From contig NZ_VHIZ01000051.1 of assembly GCF_006494375.1 (NCBI RefSeq), positions 25,444 through 89,443 on the forward strand: a stretch of 64,000 bases of DNA. The letters run 5' to 3'. The first letter of the stretch is position 1. Each line of letters opens with the position of its first letter. Below, piece after piece: positions 17,553 to 26,215 of this stretch. Origin of the DNA: Pantoea anthophila. GTDB taxonomy: Bacteria > Pseudomonadota > Gammaproteobacteria > Enterobacterales > Enterobacteriaceae. A model generated the notes under the pieces. It saw nothing but the letters and a program-made list of their open reading frames with translations, was not told the DNA's origin and did no database searches. Position numbers and translations under genes: made by a program.

Positions 17553-17846
17553 ATGCGGTGCAACATTATGTGCAGAACAGAAGATGAAAAACGGGCAGAC
17601 ACGAAGCTCGGTGAAGCGGTGCTTTTTTTACTCAGAAAGGGCGCACCGGTTAATGAGGCAACTCTGCTCCTCAGGCTGCAGCAGATGCTGATGACGGAAA
17701 AGGATGCCGCCGGCAGGAAGGCAACCTTTTCCGCCATCCGGGAAGCTGAAGCGGCACTGAGCCTGCGGAAACAGGAGAACGCAGCCGGCCGCGTCACGGA
17801 TCGGGCGGATGTCTCAGCGCGGTCCGGCGCGGTGTTAAAGCACTGA
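17553..17846 (+). CDS. AriR/YmgB-like small protein (biofilm/acid-stress type)
   Basis: 97 residues (possibly starting at the second ATG, 17568). The core follows the YmgB pattern: LGEAVLFLLRKGAPVNEATLLLRLQ, then a Glu/Lys-rich turn and AGRKATFSAIREAE. E. coli YmgB/AriR is a helical dimer affecting biofilm and acid resistance; DNA binding has been reported. A second member lies convergently 11 nt away. Presence next to chemoreceptor and cyclic-di-GMP genes fits a lifestyle-switch cluster, but that is inference. Confidence 0.6.
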   Translation: MRCNIMCRTEDEKRADTKLGEAVLFLLRKGAPVNEATLLLRLQQMLMTEKDAAGRKATFSAIREAEAALSLRKQENAAGRVTDRADVSARSGAVLKH

Positions 17847-17857
17847 AGCACCCGGCA

Positions 17858-18079
17858 TCATCGGTCTGTGTCACCGGCAACGACGCTGATTGCCCGGCCG
17901 TAAAGCTTTTTACGGCCGTCCACAGACCGGGCCTCTTCCTGCTTCAGAAAGGCCAGTATCTCCTGCACGCCCACCTCTTTCCCTGACTTTAACAGGCTTG
18001 AGACGGCATGCCCTATCACTGACTGAATGCTTTCGATATTATCCTGACTGTCGCTACCCAATTCAGACTCCTGACGCAT
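17858..18079 (-). CDS. AriR/YmgB-like small protein, convergent paralogue
   Basis: 73 residues from the ATG following CAGGA seven bases upstream. Pattern: IQSVIGHAVSSLLKSGKEV, EILAFLKQEE, then GRKKLYGRAISVV, as in YmgB. It is convergent with the paralogue at 17553-17846, sharing a very short intergenic space. The two are divergent in sequence, so the duplication is old or they were acquired separately. Confidence 0.6.
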   Translation of the reverse strand: MRQESELGSDSQDNIESIQSVIGHAVSSLLKSGKEVGVQEILAFLKQEEARSVDGRKKLYGRAISVVAGDTDR

Positions 18080-18166
18080 ATGTATCCTGCCGTATATCAC
18101 CGGAAACGCGTCATTCAGTTCCCCCGGCGTGATTAGGATGCCTCCCGTACCAGGCGGGAAGCGGTA

Positions 18167-18715
18167 TTATGCCCGGGCGCGCACCAGCCTTTCCCGCAGC
18201 GCGGCGACCCGCTCAGTCAGCTCATCACAGGCCGTATCCATCACCGACACCATATCCGCCGGCACGCCGGCGGCCGCTATCTTCAGCTGACGGCCCTGCT
18301 CCGTCAGGAAAACCAGCACGCGCCGTTCATCCTGCTGCGTGTCGCGCTGCCGGCAGATAACGCCGGTCTGCTCCGGCCGTTTCAGGAGCTGGCTGAGCGT
18401 GCCGGAGTCCGGCCGGACGCGCGCGCCGGGCCCGGAGACCGTGAGGCCATCCTGTTCCCACGGCACCAGCAGCACCAGGTACTGCGGCCAGGTCAGCCCC
18501 GGTGGCTTCAGCCGGGGCTGACAGAGGTTCGTCATGGCAGGCGACGCCGGGTAAAACGCAAAGCACAGAAACCGGTCAGTGGTTTCAGGCGCCGCTGCAG
18601 CGTGAGCCGCAACGCGGTTCCCGTGGGGTTCATCTTGCATATCTTCCGGGCGGGGCCGCACTTTTCCGGCGGGGCGGACGTACAGCAGCGGGTCCGCGCC
18701 CCGTTGAGGGCGCAC
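18167..18715 (-). pseudogene. OhrR/MarR-family regulator, probably degenerate
   Basis: The region from LCFAFYPASPAMTN through LTWPQYLVLL, DGLTVSGPGARV, DSGTLSQLLKR and DERRVLVFLTEQG follows OhrR closely, including the sensing Cys in LCFAFY. OhrR proteins repress peroxide-resistance genes until that Cys is oxidised. Several helix positions that are Leu in the family are Pro here (PWEQDG, SGPGAR, RPDSG, RPEQTG). That would break the DNA-binding helices. The N-terminal 45 residues look non-homologous and no ohr gene is adjacent. Most likely a decaying gene kept open by GC-rich bias. Confidence 0.55.
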
Positions 18716-18759
18716 AGTATTGAGTCAGATTAAATTGATGTCAATGTGAACCGGCCGGT

Positions 18760-19059
18760 TCAGCGTGCGGCGGCTGTGCAGCGCAGAAAATTGTTCATCA
18801 CCATAATCATCCGGCCCACCGCCATCAGGTCGGCGGTCAGCAGCAGGTCAGTGCGGACCAGCCGGTCCATCAGGACCCGGTCGTTCATCTGCTCCTGAAT
18901 TTTCGCGTACAGGGCCGTCAGGTGAACCCAGTTGTTGGCAAACGTGTCCACGCTCACGTATTCCCCCTCGCTGAGCTGCCGCAGCAGCGCGTCCACGTCG
19001 GCTTTAAGTGAAGTAATACGGTCCGTGCCGGCGAATGCGGCGTGTCTGTCTTTCATCAT
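18760..19059 (-). CDS. Hypothetical helical protein coupled to chemoreceptor gene
   Basis: 99 residues, overlapping the chemoreceptor stop codon as ATGATGA, so translation should be coupled. Wholly helical, without membrane segments or cysteine motifs; a single Cys lies near the C-terminus. Family not recognised. It might be a partner of the receptor. Confidence 0.5.
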   Translation of the reverse strand: MMKDRHAAFAGTDRITSLKADVDALLRQLSEGEYVSVDTFANNWVHLTALYAKIQEQMNDRVLMDRLVRTDLLLTADLMAVGRMIMVMNNFLRCTAAAR

Positions 19060-20600
19060 ACGCGGAAGGTCTCCACCATGCCGCGCAGGGCGCGGGCCTG
19101 CTCTGACAGCGACTGCGATGCCGAAGAGGACTCCTCCACCAGGGCGGCGTTGTTCTGCGTCACGCCGTCCATCTGGCTGACGGCGATGCTGACCTGAGAG
19201 ATACCCTGCATCTGCTCGCCGGAGGAGAGGGAAAGGCTGTCCATGGCGTCAGCCAGTTCGCCTACCATGCCGACAATCCTCAGGATACTCTCCCCCGTAC
19301 CGGCGGCCGCGGCGACGCCGCCCTCTACCTGGGACACGGCCTGTTCAATCAGCAGCTTGATGTCCCGCGCGGCGCTGGCGCTGCGCTGGGCAAGTGACCT
19401 GACCTCCCCCGCCACAACGGCAAACCCCCGGCCCTCTTCGCCGGCGCGTGCGGCCTCCACGGCCGCATTGAGCGCCAGAATGTTGGTCTGAAACGCGATA
19501 CCCTCAATGACTGAGGTGATATCCCGTACCCGCACCGCACTCATCGAAATCTCATTCATGGTCTCCGACATGCGCTGCACGTCTGCCTCACCGGCGCGGG
19601 CCAGCGTGGCCGTCTCGCGCGCCGTGCCCGCGGTCTGGTGTGCGCCGGCCGCGTTGCTTTTCACCGTGGCGGTCAGCTGCTCCATGCTGGCGGCCGTCTC
19701 CTGCAGGGCAGCGGCCTGCTGCTCGGTGCGCGAGGAGAGCTCGGTATTCCCCTGCGAAATCTCGTCTGCGGCCAGCGCCACCGAAGCGGATGCGTCCTTA
19801 ATCTGCGACACCAGGCCGCGCAGGTTGGCCTGCATGCCGTCCAGCGAGGCGAGCAGGCTGACGGTGTCGCCGCGGCGCAGCGTGACCGGCGAGGTCAGGT
19901 CACCGGCGGCGATGGCGGCGGCCAGCGCCTGAGCCTGAGCGGGCTCACCACCCAGCTGGCGCATCAGCATGCGGACCAGAAGATAACAGGTGCCCACTGA
20001 CAGCAGGACGGACAGCGCGGCCAGGCCCGACAGGATAACGGCGGTCCGGGCGGTGCGGGCGCTGTTTTCTGCCCCCGTATCCCGGCTCAGCTGCATCTCA
20101 GTGTCCGTCAGGTTATCAAGGGCGTTCAGCAGAACCCTCTGCGCCGGCCGGGCGGTGGTCATCAGAAACGCGGTGGCCTCCTGCTGGCGGTTCTCCAGGC
20201 CCAGCTTTCCGGCCGCCATCAGCGTGGAAAGCGCGGCGTCTTCTGCCGAAAGGGATTTCTCCAGCAGGGTTTTTCCCTGCGCGGATACGTTAACGGACAT
20301 GCTTTTTTCCAGCTGTTCACGCTTCTGAATATAAACCTCACGCTGGGCCGTCATGCGCTGCCACTCGGGCTGCATCTGGGCCGGGTCGGACAGCAGCGCA
20401 AGGTTACGGGCCGCGATAGCCATGTCGCGCATGCTGTTACGCATATCCACGACCAGGGCAAAGCGCTTCATCTTCACGTCGACGGTGTCGTTCATACCCT
20501 CCGTGGCCTGCCTCAGGGCGTGAACGGCAATGCCCGTGCACAGGACAAAAAGCAGGATAAGCAGGCCAAAGCCTGCGCTGAGGCGCGTTGAAATCTTCAT
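19056..20600 (-). CDS. Methyl-accepting chemotaxis protein (4HB-HAMP-MA)
   Basis: 514 residues from the ATG after GGGAGAA; an upstream in-frame start lacks support. A first membrane helix (residues about 8-30), a four-helix-bundle periplasmic domain (about 35-185), a second membrane helix (about 187-215), HAMP and a signalling domain follow in order. The hairpin tip [20 protein letters not shown] is intact, with glutamate-rich methylation helices on both sides. It lacks the C-terminal NWETF-type tether for CheR/CheB. It should feed the host chemotaxis array; ligand unknown. Confidence 0.9.
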   Translation of the reverse strand: MKISTRLSAGFGLLILLFVLCTGIAVHALRQATEGMNDTVDVKMKRFALVVDMRNSMRDMAIAARNLALLSDPAQMQPEWQRMTAQREVYIQKREQLEKSMSVNVSAQGKTLLEKSLSAEDAALSTLMAAGKLGLENRQQEATAFLMTTARPAQRVLLNALDNLTDTEMQLSRDTGAENSARTARTAVILSGLAALSVLLSVGTCYLLVRMLMRQLGGEPAQAQALAAAIAAGDLTSPVTLRRGDTVSLLASLDGMQANLRGLVSQIKDASASVALAADEISQGNTELSSRTEQQAAALQETAASMEQLTATVKSNAAGAHQTAGTARETATLARAGEADVQRMSETMNEISMSAVRVRDITSVIEGIAFQTNILALNAAVEAARAGEEGRGFAVVAGEVRSLAQRSASAARDIKLLIEQAVSQVEGGVAAAAGTGESILRIVGMVGELADAMDSLSLSSGEQMQGISQVSIAVSQMDGVTQNNAALVEESSSASQSLSEQARALRGMVETFRV

Positions 20601-20890
20601 CAGTTCTCCGGGAAACATGTGTTTGATGAAAGGGTATCGGCAGAAAGCGCGCATTCAGGAGGGTTGAGCACAACATAGTTGTGCACAATATAGTTTTTCA
20701 TGGTCGTGCCAGGCATCCACATCACCTGAATATTCTGCTGCGCACGGTAATAACATCCGTCAGTGCATGGTCCCCGGCATGCCTGAGCCCGTCAGGCCGT
20801 CTCAGGATGAATGTTCCGTAAATCCTGCTTAGCCGGGCGTGACGTGCAGGCAGGTCTTGCTCAGCCCGCCCGGCTACAGGCGATACAGCC

Positions 20891-22462
20891 TTACTTCGCC
20901 GGTAAGGTACTGCCTGCACCGAAACCCGGGATCGGATGGGATGCAGTCAGATCGGTGGCACGCTCTGCCGGAACGGGCTGGCTGAAGAGGTAGCCCTGGC
21001 CGTAATCACAGCCCTGCCGCCGGAGCCATTCAAGCGTTGCGGCGTCTTCAATCCCCTCCGCCGTCACCGTAACACCCAGCGCTTTGCACAGCAGCAGCAT
21101 GGTTTCAGCCACCTTTTCCTTCTGAGCGTTGTTTATCAGGTCAGAGATGAACGAGCGGTCTATCTTGATATGGGTGATACCCAGCCCCAGCAGGACCGAC
21201 AGGTTGGAGTAGCCGGTGCCAAAGTCATCCAGCACCACGCCGATGCCGGATGCTTTCAGGGTCCGGATAGCCCGCCGGGCATCTTCTGATATCGTCATTA
21301 CCTGCTGCTCAGTAATTTCCAGCTCCAGACGGACCGGTCCGGCATGCTGCATGAGGCGGGACAGGCACGCCGTGAGCGCCGGCTTGAGCAGCTGTTCCGG
21401 CGTGATATTCAGCGCCAGATGAAGGCCTGCCGGCCACTCCGGCGTCAGCGGGACGACGGCTTCCAGAAGGCGGGCGGTCAGCGTGTCCATGAGTCCCAGT
21501 TTCTCCACTACGGGAAGAAATACGTCCGGGGCAACGGCCCGTCCGGAAGCATTTATCCACCGCGCCAGTATCTCAAACCCCCTGATGCGGCCCGTCTTAA
21601 GGCAGACCAGCGGCTGCAGGAAAGGCACAATATCGTGATTTCTGACGGCCATGGCAACGTCATTCTGCAATTTTTCCCTGCGCCGGAACCGCTGCTCCAG
21701 GCCTGGCGTAAACCGGACTACCGGATGCGCTGTATCCCGCTTCGCCTCGTACATGGCAAGGTCGGCCGCCCGCACGATGTCATATCCGGCACTGCAGGCC
21801 GGACTGGCGATGCCCGCCGACAGGCTCAGGAAGGTTCCAGGTCCGGTCCGTACGTCCGCCGCGTGACGGAGAAGGCTTTGTGCTGTCCCTGTCGCTTCAT
21901 ACTCATCAGCCTCTCCGGCGATGACGGCAAACTCATCGCCACCGATGCGGAATATGTGCGTTTCGGGGCCGGAAAATCCGGACAGCAGTCCGGCCAGAGC
22001 AACCAGTACAGCATCGCCCTGCGAATGCCCGTGAAGGTCGTTAATGCTTTTAAAATCGTTAACGTCAATCAGGGTAAGTGTGTAGGGGATCCCGCCGGCA
22101 TCAAGCTCAGCAAGCCGGGCGGTAAACGCCCTGCGGTTACCGGTGCCGGTAAGGTCATCCGTTCCGGCCAGCCGGAGAGCGCTTTTCTCAGCGACCAGGC
22201 TTCTGCGGATGAGGCCGGCGATGAGCAGGCCCGGGATTATCGTTGCCAGACCCGCAAAGGCCGTGGAGGTCAGGATAAACCTCAGCCTCTCACCCGTTTC
22301 AAAACCGGCATCATAGCTGAGGCCAAGCGCGCGCGAAGCCCGCTCTTCCAGCCAGAATTCCCAGACGGATGACAGTAAAACGATAGTGACTATATTAATC
22401 ATGGCCAGCCGGAAAAGTTTCCGGCGCATCCGGGAGCGCCCGTCGGTGTAATCAGTAAGCAT
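20891..22462 (-). CDS. Membrane GGDEF-EAL protein (cyclic-di-GMP turnover)
   Basis: About 523 residues from the ATG of MLTDYTDG. Two membrane helices (about 17-35 and 60-85) precede a GGDEF domain with TDDLTGTGNRRAF and an intact GGDEF motif; no RxxD inhibitory site lies before it. The following phosphodiesterase domain has EIL in place of EAL (FEILARW). It otherwise keeps the metal and substrate residues: NITPEQ, LEITEQ, DDFGTGYSN, IKIDRSFI, AEGIED and QGYLFSQP. The protein could make, degrade or both make and degrade cyclic-di-GMP. It follows no operon partner. Confidence 0.85.
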   Translation of the reverse strand: MLTDYTDGRSRMRRKLFRLAMINIVTIVLLSSVWEFWLEERASRALGLSYDAGFETGERLRFILTSTAFAGLATIIPGLLIAGLIRRSLVAEKSALRLAGTDDLTGTGNRRAFTARLAELDAGGIPYTLTLIDVNDFKSINDLHGHSQGDAVLVALAGLLSGFSGPETHIFRIGGDEFAVIAGEADEYEATGTAQSLLRHAADVRTGPGTFLSLSAGIASPACSAGYDIVRAADLAMYEAKRDTAHPVVRFTPGLEQRFRRREKLQNDVAMAVRNHDIVPFLQPLVCLKTGRIRGFEILARWINASGRAVAPDVFLPVVEKLGLMDTLTARLLEAVVPLTPEWPAGLHLALNITPEQLLKPALTACLSRLMQHAGPVRLELEITEQQVMTISEDARRAIRTLKASGIGVVLDDFGTGYSNLSVLLGLGITHIKIDRSFISDLINNAQKEKVAETMLLLCKALGVTVTAEGIEDAATLEWLRRQGCDYGQGYLFSQPVPAERATDLTASHPIPGFGAGSTLPAK

Positions 22463-22914
22463 TGTGCTGTTTTTAATCAGTCCGGGACGGGACGTGCTTC
22501 CCGCACAATACCTGCCTGCTGCCAGAAAAAACCCGTAATCTGTCCTGAAGTGAGTATGAATGCCGGAAAGACCGGATCTGCCCTGTCCGCAGCGGCCCTG
22601 CGCCGGAAAAAGCAATCAGGGCGCGCGCAGCCAGCGTAAAAATCACACAACCGGTCAGGTGCGCATACAGCCAGTATCGGCCGTGCGCATTAAAATAACA
22701 GGTCCCTGACAATTATATTTTCTGTCGTCAACTGGGGCTGAGCTGCCTGCCGGCAGCACGTCGCCTGAGCTTCGTTCCCGTGCACAGGTCACCGGCAGGA
22801 CTTACCTCACTGCATCTGAAAAAGCAGCCACCCGGGCTGTTAAGCGTATCCCGCACCTTACTCTCAGGGCAGAGCAGGCGGCTGGCTGATATGAATACAC
22901 ATAATGCCGGAGGC
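22463..22914. other. Intergenic region
   Basis: About 450 nt between the GGDEF-EAL gene and the PAS receptor gene. Promoters for the former should lie at its low-coordinate side. No gene, repeat or clear site seen. Confidence 0.3.
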
Positions 22915-24096
22915 TCAGCGCATATCTGATTTGTCAGTGTCCGCAGCAAAACTTTTTATGCGCATCTGCAGGCGGGAAATCTGCCCGGTGATATCCGCTG
23001 TTCTTTCGGCCAGCCCCCTGATAGCGCTGGCGATAACAGAAAATCCTCTGCCGTGTATTCCGGCCCTTGCGGCCTCAATACTGGCGTTGAGCGAAATGAG
23101 TTTAATCTGCGCGGCAATGCTTCCGTTTTCAGAGACCAGTTCCGCGATTTCTTTAGCGGTTTCAGCGGTCTGGATATTCCGCCTGATTTCACTTTCTTCG
23201 TGCTGCAGCCGGTCTTTACGTCCCTGAATGTCAATAAGCGCACCGACAGCACGCAGTGGCGTCCCGTCTGCCGCGCGTTTTGTCTGGCCCCGGGCCTGAA
23301 ACCACCGGTACTCCCCGCTGCGCAGTTTGAGACGATATTCGATATCGAAACCGGTTTTACCGCTGAAGTCCATGAGATGGCTGACAAACGCGTCAAGCGC
23401 AGCCTGTTTATCTTCGGGGTGAAGGCGTGACGCCCAGCTGTCCATTACGTCCGGAAATTCTTCAGCCGTTTCAAAGCCAAGCAGCTTTCTGAACTGCGGT
23501 GACCACCAGAATACGTTGTCCGGGTTGAGCGGATTTCCACCGATAATGTCGAGGTCCCAGAGTCCGTCGTTAAGCATTTCCCGGGACAGGTCAAATCGTG
23601 TCGAAACGATATCGAAAAGGCGGGCCTGCTCGGTTTCTTCCCTGATATTTTCAATAGTGCCAACCAGCCGGGGCGGCGTAAAGTCTGCGCTGTACTGAGC
23701 CCGGAGAAGGAACCACTGAAAATTATCTGCATCCGTTTTGATACGGCAGCGCAGGGGATCACCGACGGCGCTGTGGCTGACTGCATAATGAATGAAATTT
23801 CTGAAAGCGTCCCTGTGATCCGGATGAACCCTCTGCGCCAGTGAGGCGAGCCCGGATTCCTCCTGAGATGACAGTCCTAAAAGACGACGGGCAGGAGGTG
23901 AGTAAAACGCGGGCGAATCAGTCCGCAGGTCAGATGCATCAGCGTACCACACGCACGCCTGACTGATATTCATCAGACACTTCAGCAGCAGAGTGTCGCT
24001 GTTATCTGCGCAGACCGTCTCAACAGCCGGTACTGCAGATGTGACTGCCTCAGCCCGTTCAGCGGCAGGCGCTTTTTTTAATAATTTCCGGAACAT
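22915..24096 (-). CDS. Soluble PAS-PAS receptor with minimal chemoreceptor tip
   Basis: About 393 residues starting at the ATG after GGAGAAGTG. There is no membrane helix. Two PAS domains of the PAS_3 type are seen (about residues 45-165 and 175-295; ARRLLGLSSQEE and FRKLLGFETAEEF mark their cores, RVHPDHRDAF and RLHPEDKQAA their HPDD-like turns). Only a short signalling segment follows: IKLISLNASIEAARAGIHGRGF. This is the hairpin tip of a methyl-accepting protein with very short helices and no methylation helices. It resembles Aer2/minimal receptor types that sense redox or ligands in the cytoplasm. Confidence 0.8.
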   Translation of the reverse strand: MFRKLLKKAPAAERAEAVTSAVPAVETVCADNSDTLLLKCLMNISQACVWYADASDLRTDSPAFYSPPARRLLGLSSQEESGLASLAQRVHPDHRDAFRNFIHYAVSHSAVGDPLRCRIKTDADNFQWFLLRAQYSADFTPPRLVGTIENIREETEQARLFDIVSTRFDLSREMLNDGLWDLDIIGGNPLNPDNVFWWSPQFRKLLGFETAEEFPDVMDSWASRLHPEDKQAALDAFVSHLMDFSGKTGFDIEYRLKLRSGEYRWFQARGQTKRAADGTPLRAVGALIDIQGRKDRLQHEESEIRRNIQTAETAKEIAELVSENGSIAAQIKLISLNASIEAARAGIHGRGFSVIASAIRGLAERTADITGQISRLQMRIKSFAADTDKSDMR

Positions 24097-24412
24097 CACT
24101 TCTCCTGGTCAGCGTATCGAGGCACAAAATATGCATCAGGCGCTATATCGGCGTGTGATGACGGAAATTCAGTTAATCATCAGTACATTTCAGTAAAAGA
24201 TGTAACAGGTAATCAGAAGGAGTAATCCAACCAGGATTAAGAGTGCTACCAACCGGTCATTGATAACCGGGAATTATGCTAACCTGCAGAACAATCTAAG
24301 AAAAAAGAGCTATATTCTTCTGCATCTGAATCCCCTAAATTGTTAAGCTCTGGCTGCATCTGAATATTCCTGTGAACAATTAACAGACTGCCGAGAAGGC
24401 CCGGTTTCTCGC
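24097..24412. other. Intergenic region upstream of chimeric umuC ORF
   Basis: About 315 nt. CTGCATCTGAAT occurs twice, near 24321 and 24354, as a short direct repeat. No gene seen. Part of it may be the eroded interior of the element whose right end lies at 24459. Confidence 0.3.
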
Positions 24413-25858
24413 GTGTTCCAAAAAAATGGTGATATGCACTTCGCCTCACCTTACTTTAATTTTCCATTCCACATAAATGGCGACCTGTCTGCACGCATGA
24501 TGGCCATCCTGGGCGAGATGGCTGCGGGACAAGAAGTCTATTCCATTGATGAATCTTTCCTGGATGTCACCGGAATTGGCAGCCTCATACCGCTTGAAAA
24601 GTTCGGACAGCAGATGCGCGAGCGCATAAGGCGGGAGACAGGACTGATTATCGGTGTGGGGTTCGGGCCGACCAAAACGCTGGCCAAACTTGCTAACCAT
24701 GCGGCCAAAAAGTGGATCCAGACCCGGGGCGTAGTAGATCTGTCTGACCGGAGCCGGCAGCGGAAGCTGCTGCAGCTCACCGACGTCAGCGACGTCTGGG
24801 GCATCGGGCGGCGAATCAGCGTGCGTATGAACCAGCTGGGCATTACCACTGCGCTGCAGCTGGCCGACAGCAACGTCAGCATGATACGAAAGAACTTTGA
24901 CGTCATCACCGAGCGCACCGTGCGGGAGCTGAACGGCGAGTCGTGCCTGGCGCTTGAGGACGCACCGCCGCCGAAGCAGCAGATAGTCAACTCCCGCTCG
25001 TTCGGGCAGAACGAACTTATGCGTCTGACAATCAGCTGCGTTACTCCGCAGGCGGATGACATTCCGCAGGAAAACGGCAGCGCTATCCCGGCCGGCACCC
25101 TGTGCTATCTCAGCGTGCCGGCCGGCAAAACGTCTAAAGCTTTTGTTAAGCCGGTCTCGTCTGTTGTGAAAAAATATGTCGATATCTGGCTCAGTGAGCG
25201 TCCTCAGGAGCAGGCAGCACTTACGGATGAACGCACCGGTGAAAAAGTTCGTTATCTGTTTCAGAACCGGGGTAAACCGGTGGGAAGAAATATAGTAAAT
25301 CTCACTGTCATTCCGCTTCTCTGCGCCAGAGCGGGTATGGCTGCAGAAGATTCACGTGGTCCCATTACAAGCCATCGGGGCCGTGCTTCTGCCGTTACAG
25401 CACTGGCCAGTGTTGCCGGGGGGATGTCTTTACATGAGCTGATGCAGTGGTCAGGTCACTCATCTGCACAGTCGACAATGCATTATATCCGCATCCGCCC
25501 GACTCAGCTGGCAGCATCGTTCGTAAAAGCAGACAGGGTCACCCACATGATAAGCGTGCTGATTGACCACGATCCGGAAGCCGTGAGTCTGACCGGCCCC
25601 GCGACGTACTATGATCTGGGTGACTCATACTGTACGAACCCCTTCTGGAGCAGCTGTCAGCACCGTATGGCCTGTATCGGCTGCGATTTTAACCTGCTGA
25701 AGGAGAGCGCGCGCGGGCTGGTACTGGAAAGCAAGGCCTCCGTCAGACGTTACCTTGAAGAAGTTCCGCTCACACCCGATGAAAGAGCCATCGTGGAACA
25801 GGACGCAGAGAAAATCGAACAGGCTCTTGAAAGATTGCCCCTAAAACCCGAAGGGTAA
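24413..25858 (+). pseudogene. Chimeric ORF: umuC middle segment fused in frame to tyrosine recombinase C-terminus
   Basis: 481 codons from a GTG. Residues 1-22 come from the end of an inserted element. Residues 23-199 are UmuC from the residue after SNYAL (GDLSARMMAILGEM, YSIDESFLDVTG, GVGFGPTKTLAK, DVWGIGRR) to SRSFGQ. From about 25010 the protein switches to a tyrosine recombinase catalytic half: TSHRGRAS holds the HxxR box, QWSGHSSAQSTMHY the GH and Tyr nucleophile. A Cys-rich tail follows (YCTNPFWSSC, MACIGC) as in Tn554/RIT-type recombinases. UmuC lacks its N-terminus and little finger, and the recombinase its N-terminus, so neither activity is expected. The unbroken frame is notable. 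Confidence 0.8.
24459..24484 (+). repeat. Right end of umuC-inserting element, copy 1
   Basis: The 26 bp ending in CCATTCCACATAAATGGCGAC are identical to 28366-28391. In each case umuC sequence resumes at the same codon (GDxSARMM). Read inward it begins TTATGTGGAATGGAA, matching TTAAGTGGAATGCAA at the other kind of junction (37932-37949). This is therefore a terminal inverted repeat. Confidence 0.7.
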
Positions 25859-26215
25859 AGCGGACCGCTTTGTGCCAAAAGCGGACTAATCACTTTATAA
25901 GCAAACACTGTTTTTACCCTTCCCGGCCCCTGTCAAATACCTTACATTATTCTCCTTTCTGCGGCAGGCCTGCAGGGTTGCAATTGATTTTAAATACCGC
26001 TTTTGAATAAATTTTCCGGAGTAATCGTAAAAATCTGGATTAGGTATGTTTTTTACCGGTGTTGTAAAAGGGGGAGGGCGATAATGACGGCCGGGAACGG
26101 CATAAGCCATCGCTGAGGATGGCTTAAAAAGTGCTGATATAATTCTGAAGGTCCGGATAGGTGCGCTTACGGCAGCACGACGCTTGCCGGCTAAGAATGA
26201 AAGTGCTTTACCTAG
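25859..26215. other. Intergenic region
   Basis: About 355 nt between the chimeric ORF and the chemoreceptor gene, both ending here (convergent). A terminator would be expected. A GC-rich imperfect hairpin near 26085-26125 (GCCGGGAACGGC and ATCGCTGAGGAT) could serve, without a strong T-run. No gene seen. Confidence 0.3.

Noticed and set aside
21344..22372. Long plus-strand open frame opposite the GGDEF-EAL gene
   Set aside because: Its translation has no family features and it lies antisense to a well-supported gene; GC-rich coding DNA often leaves such frames open.
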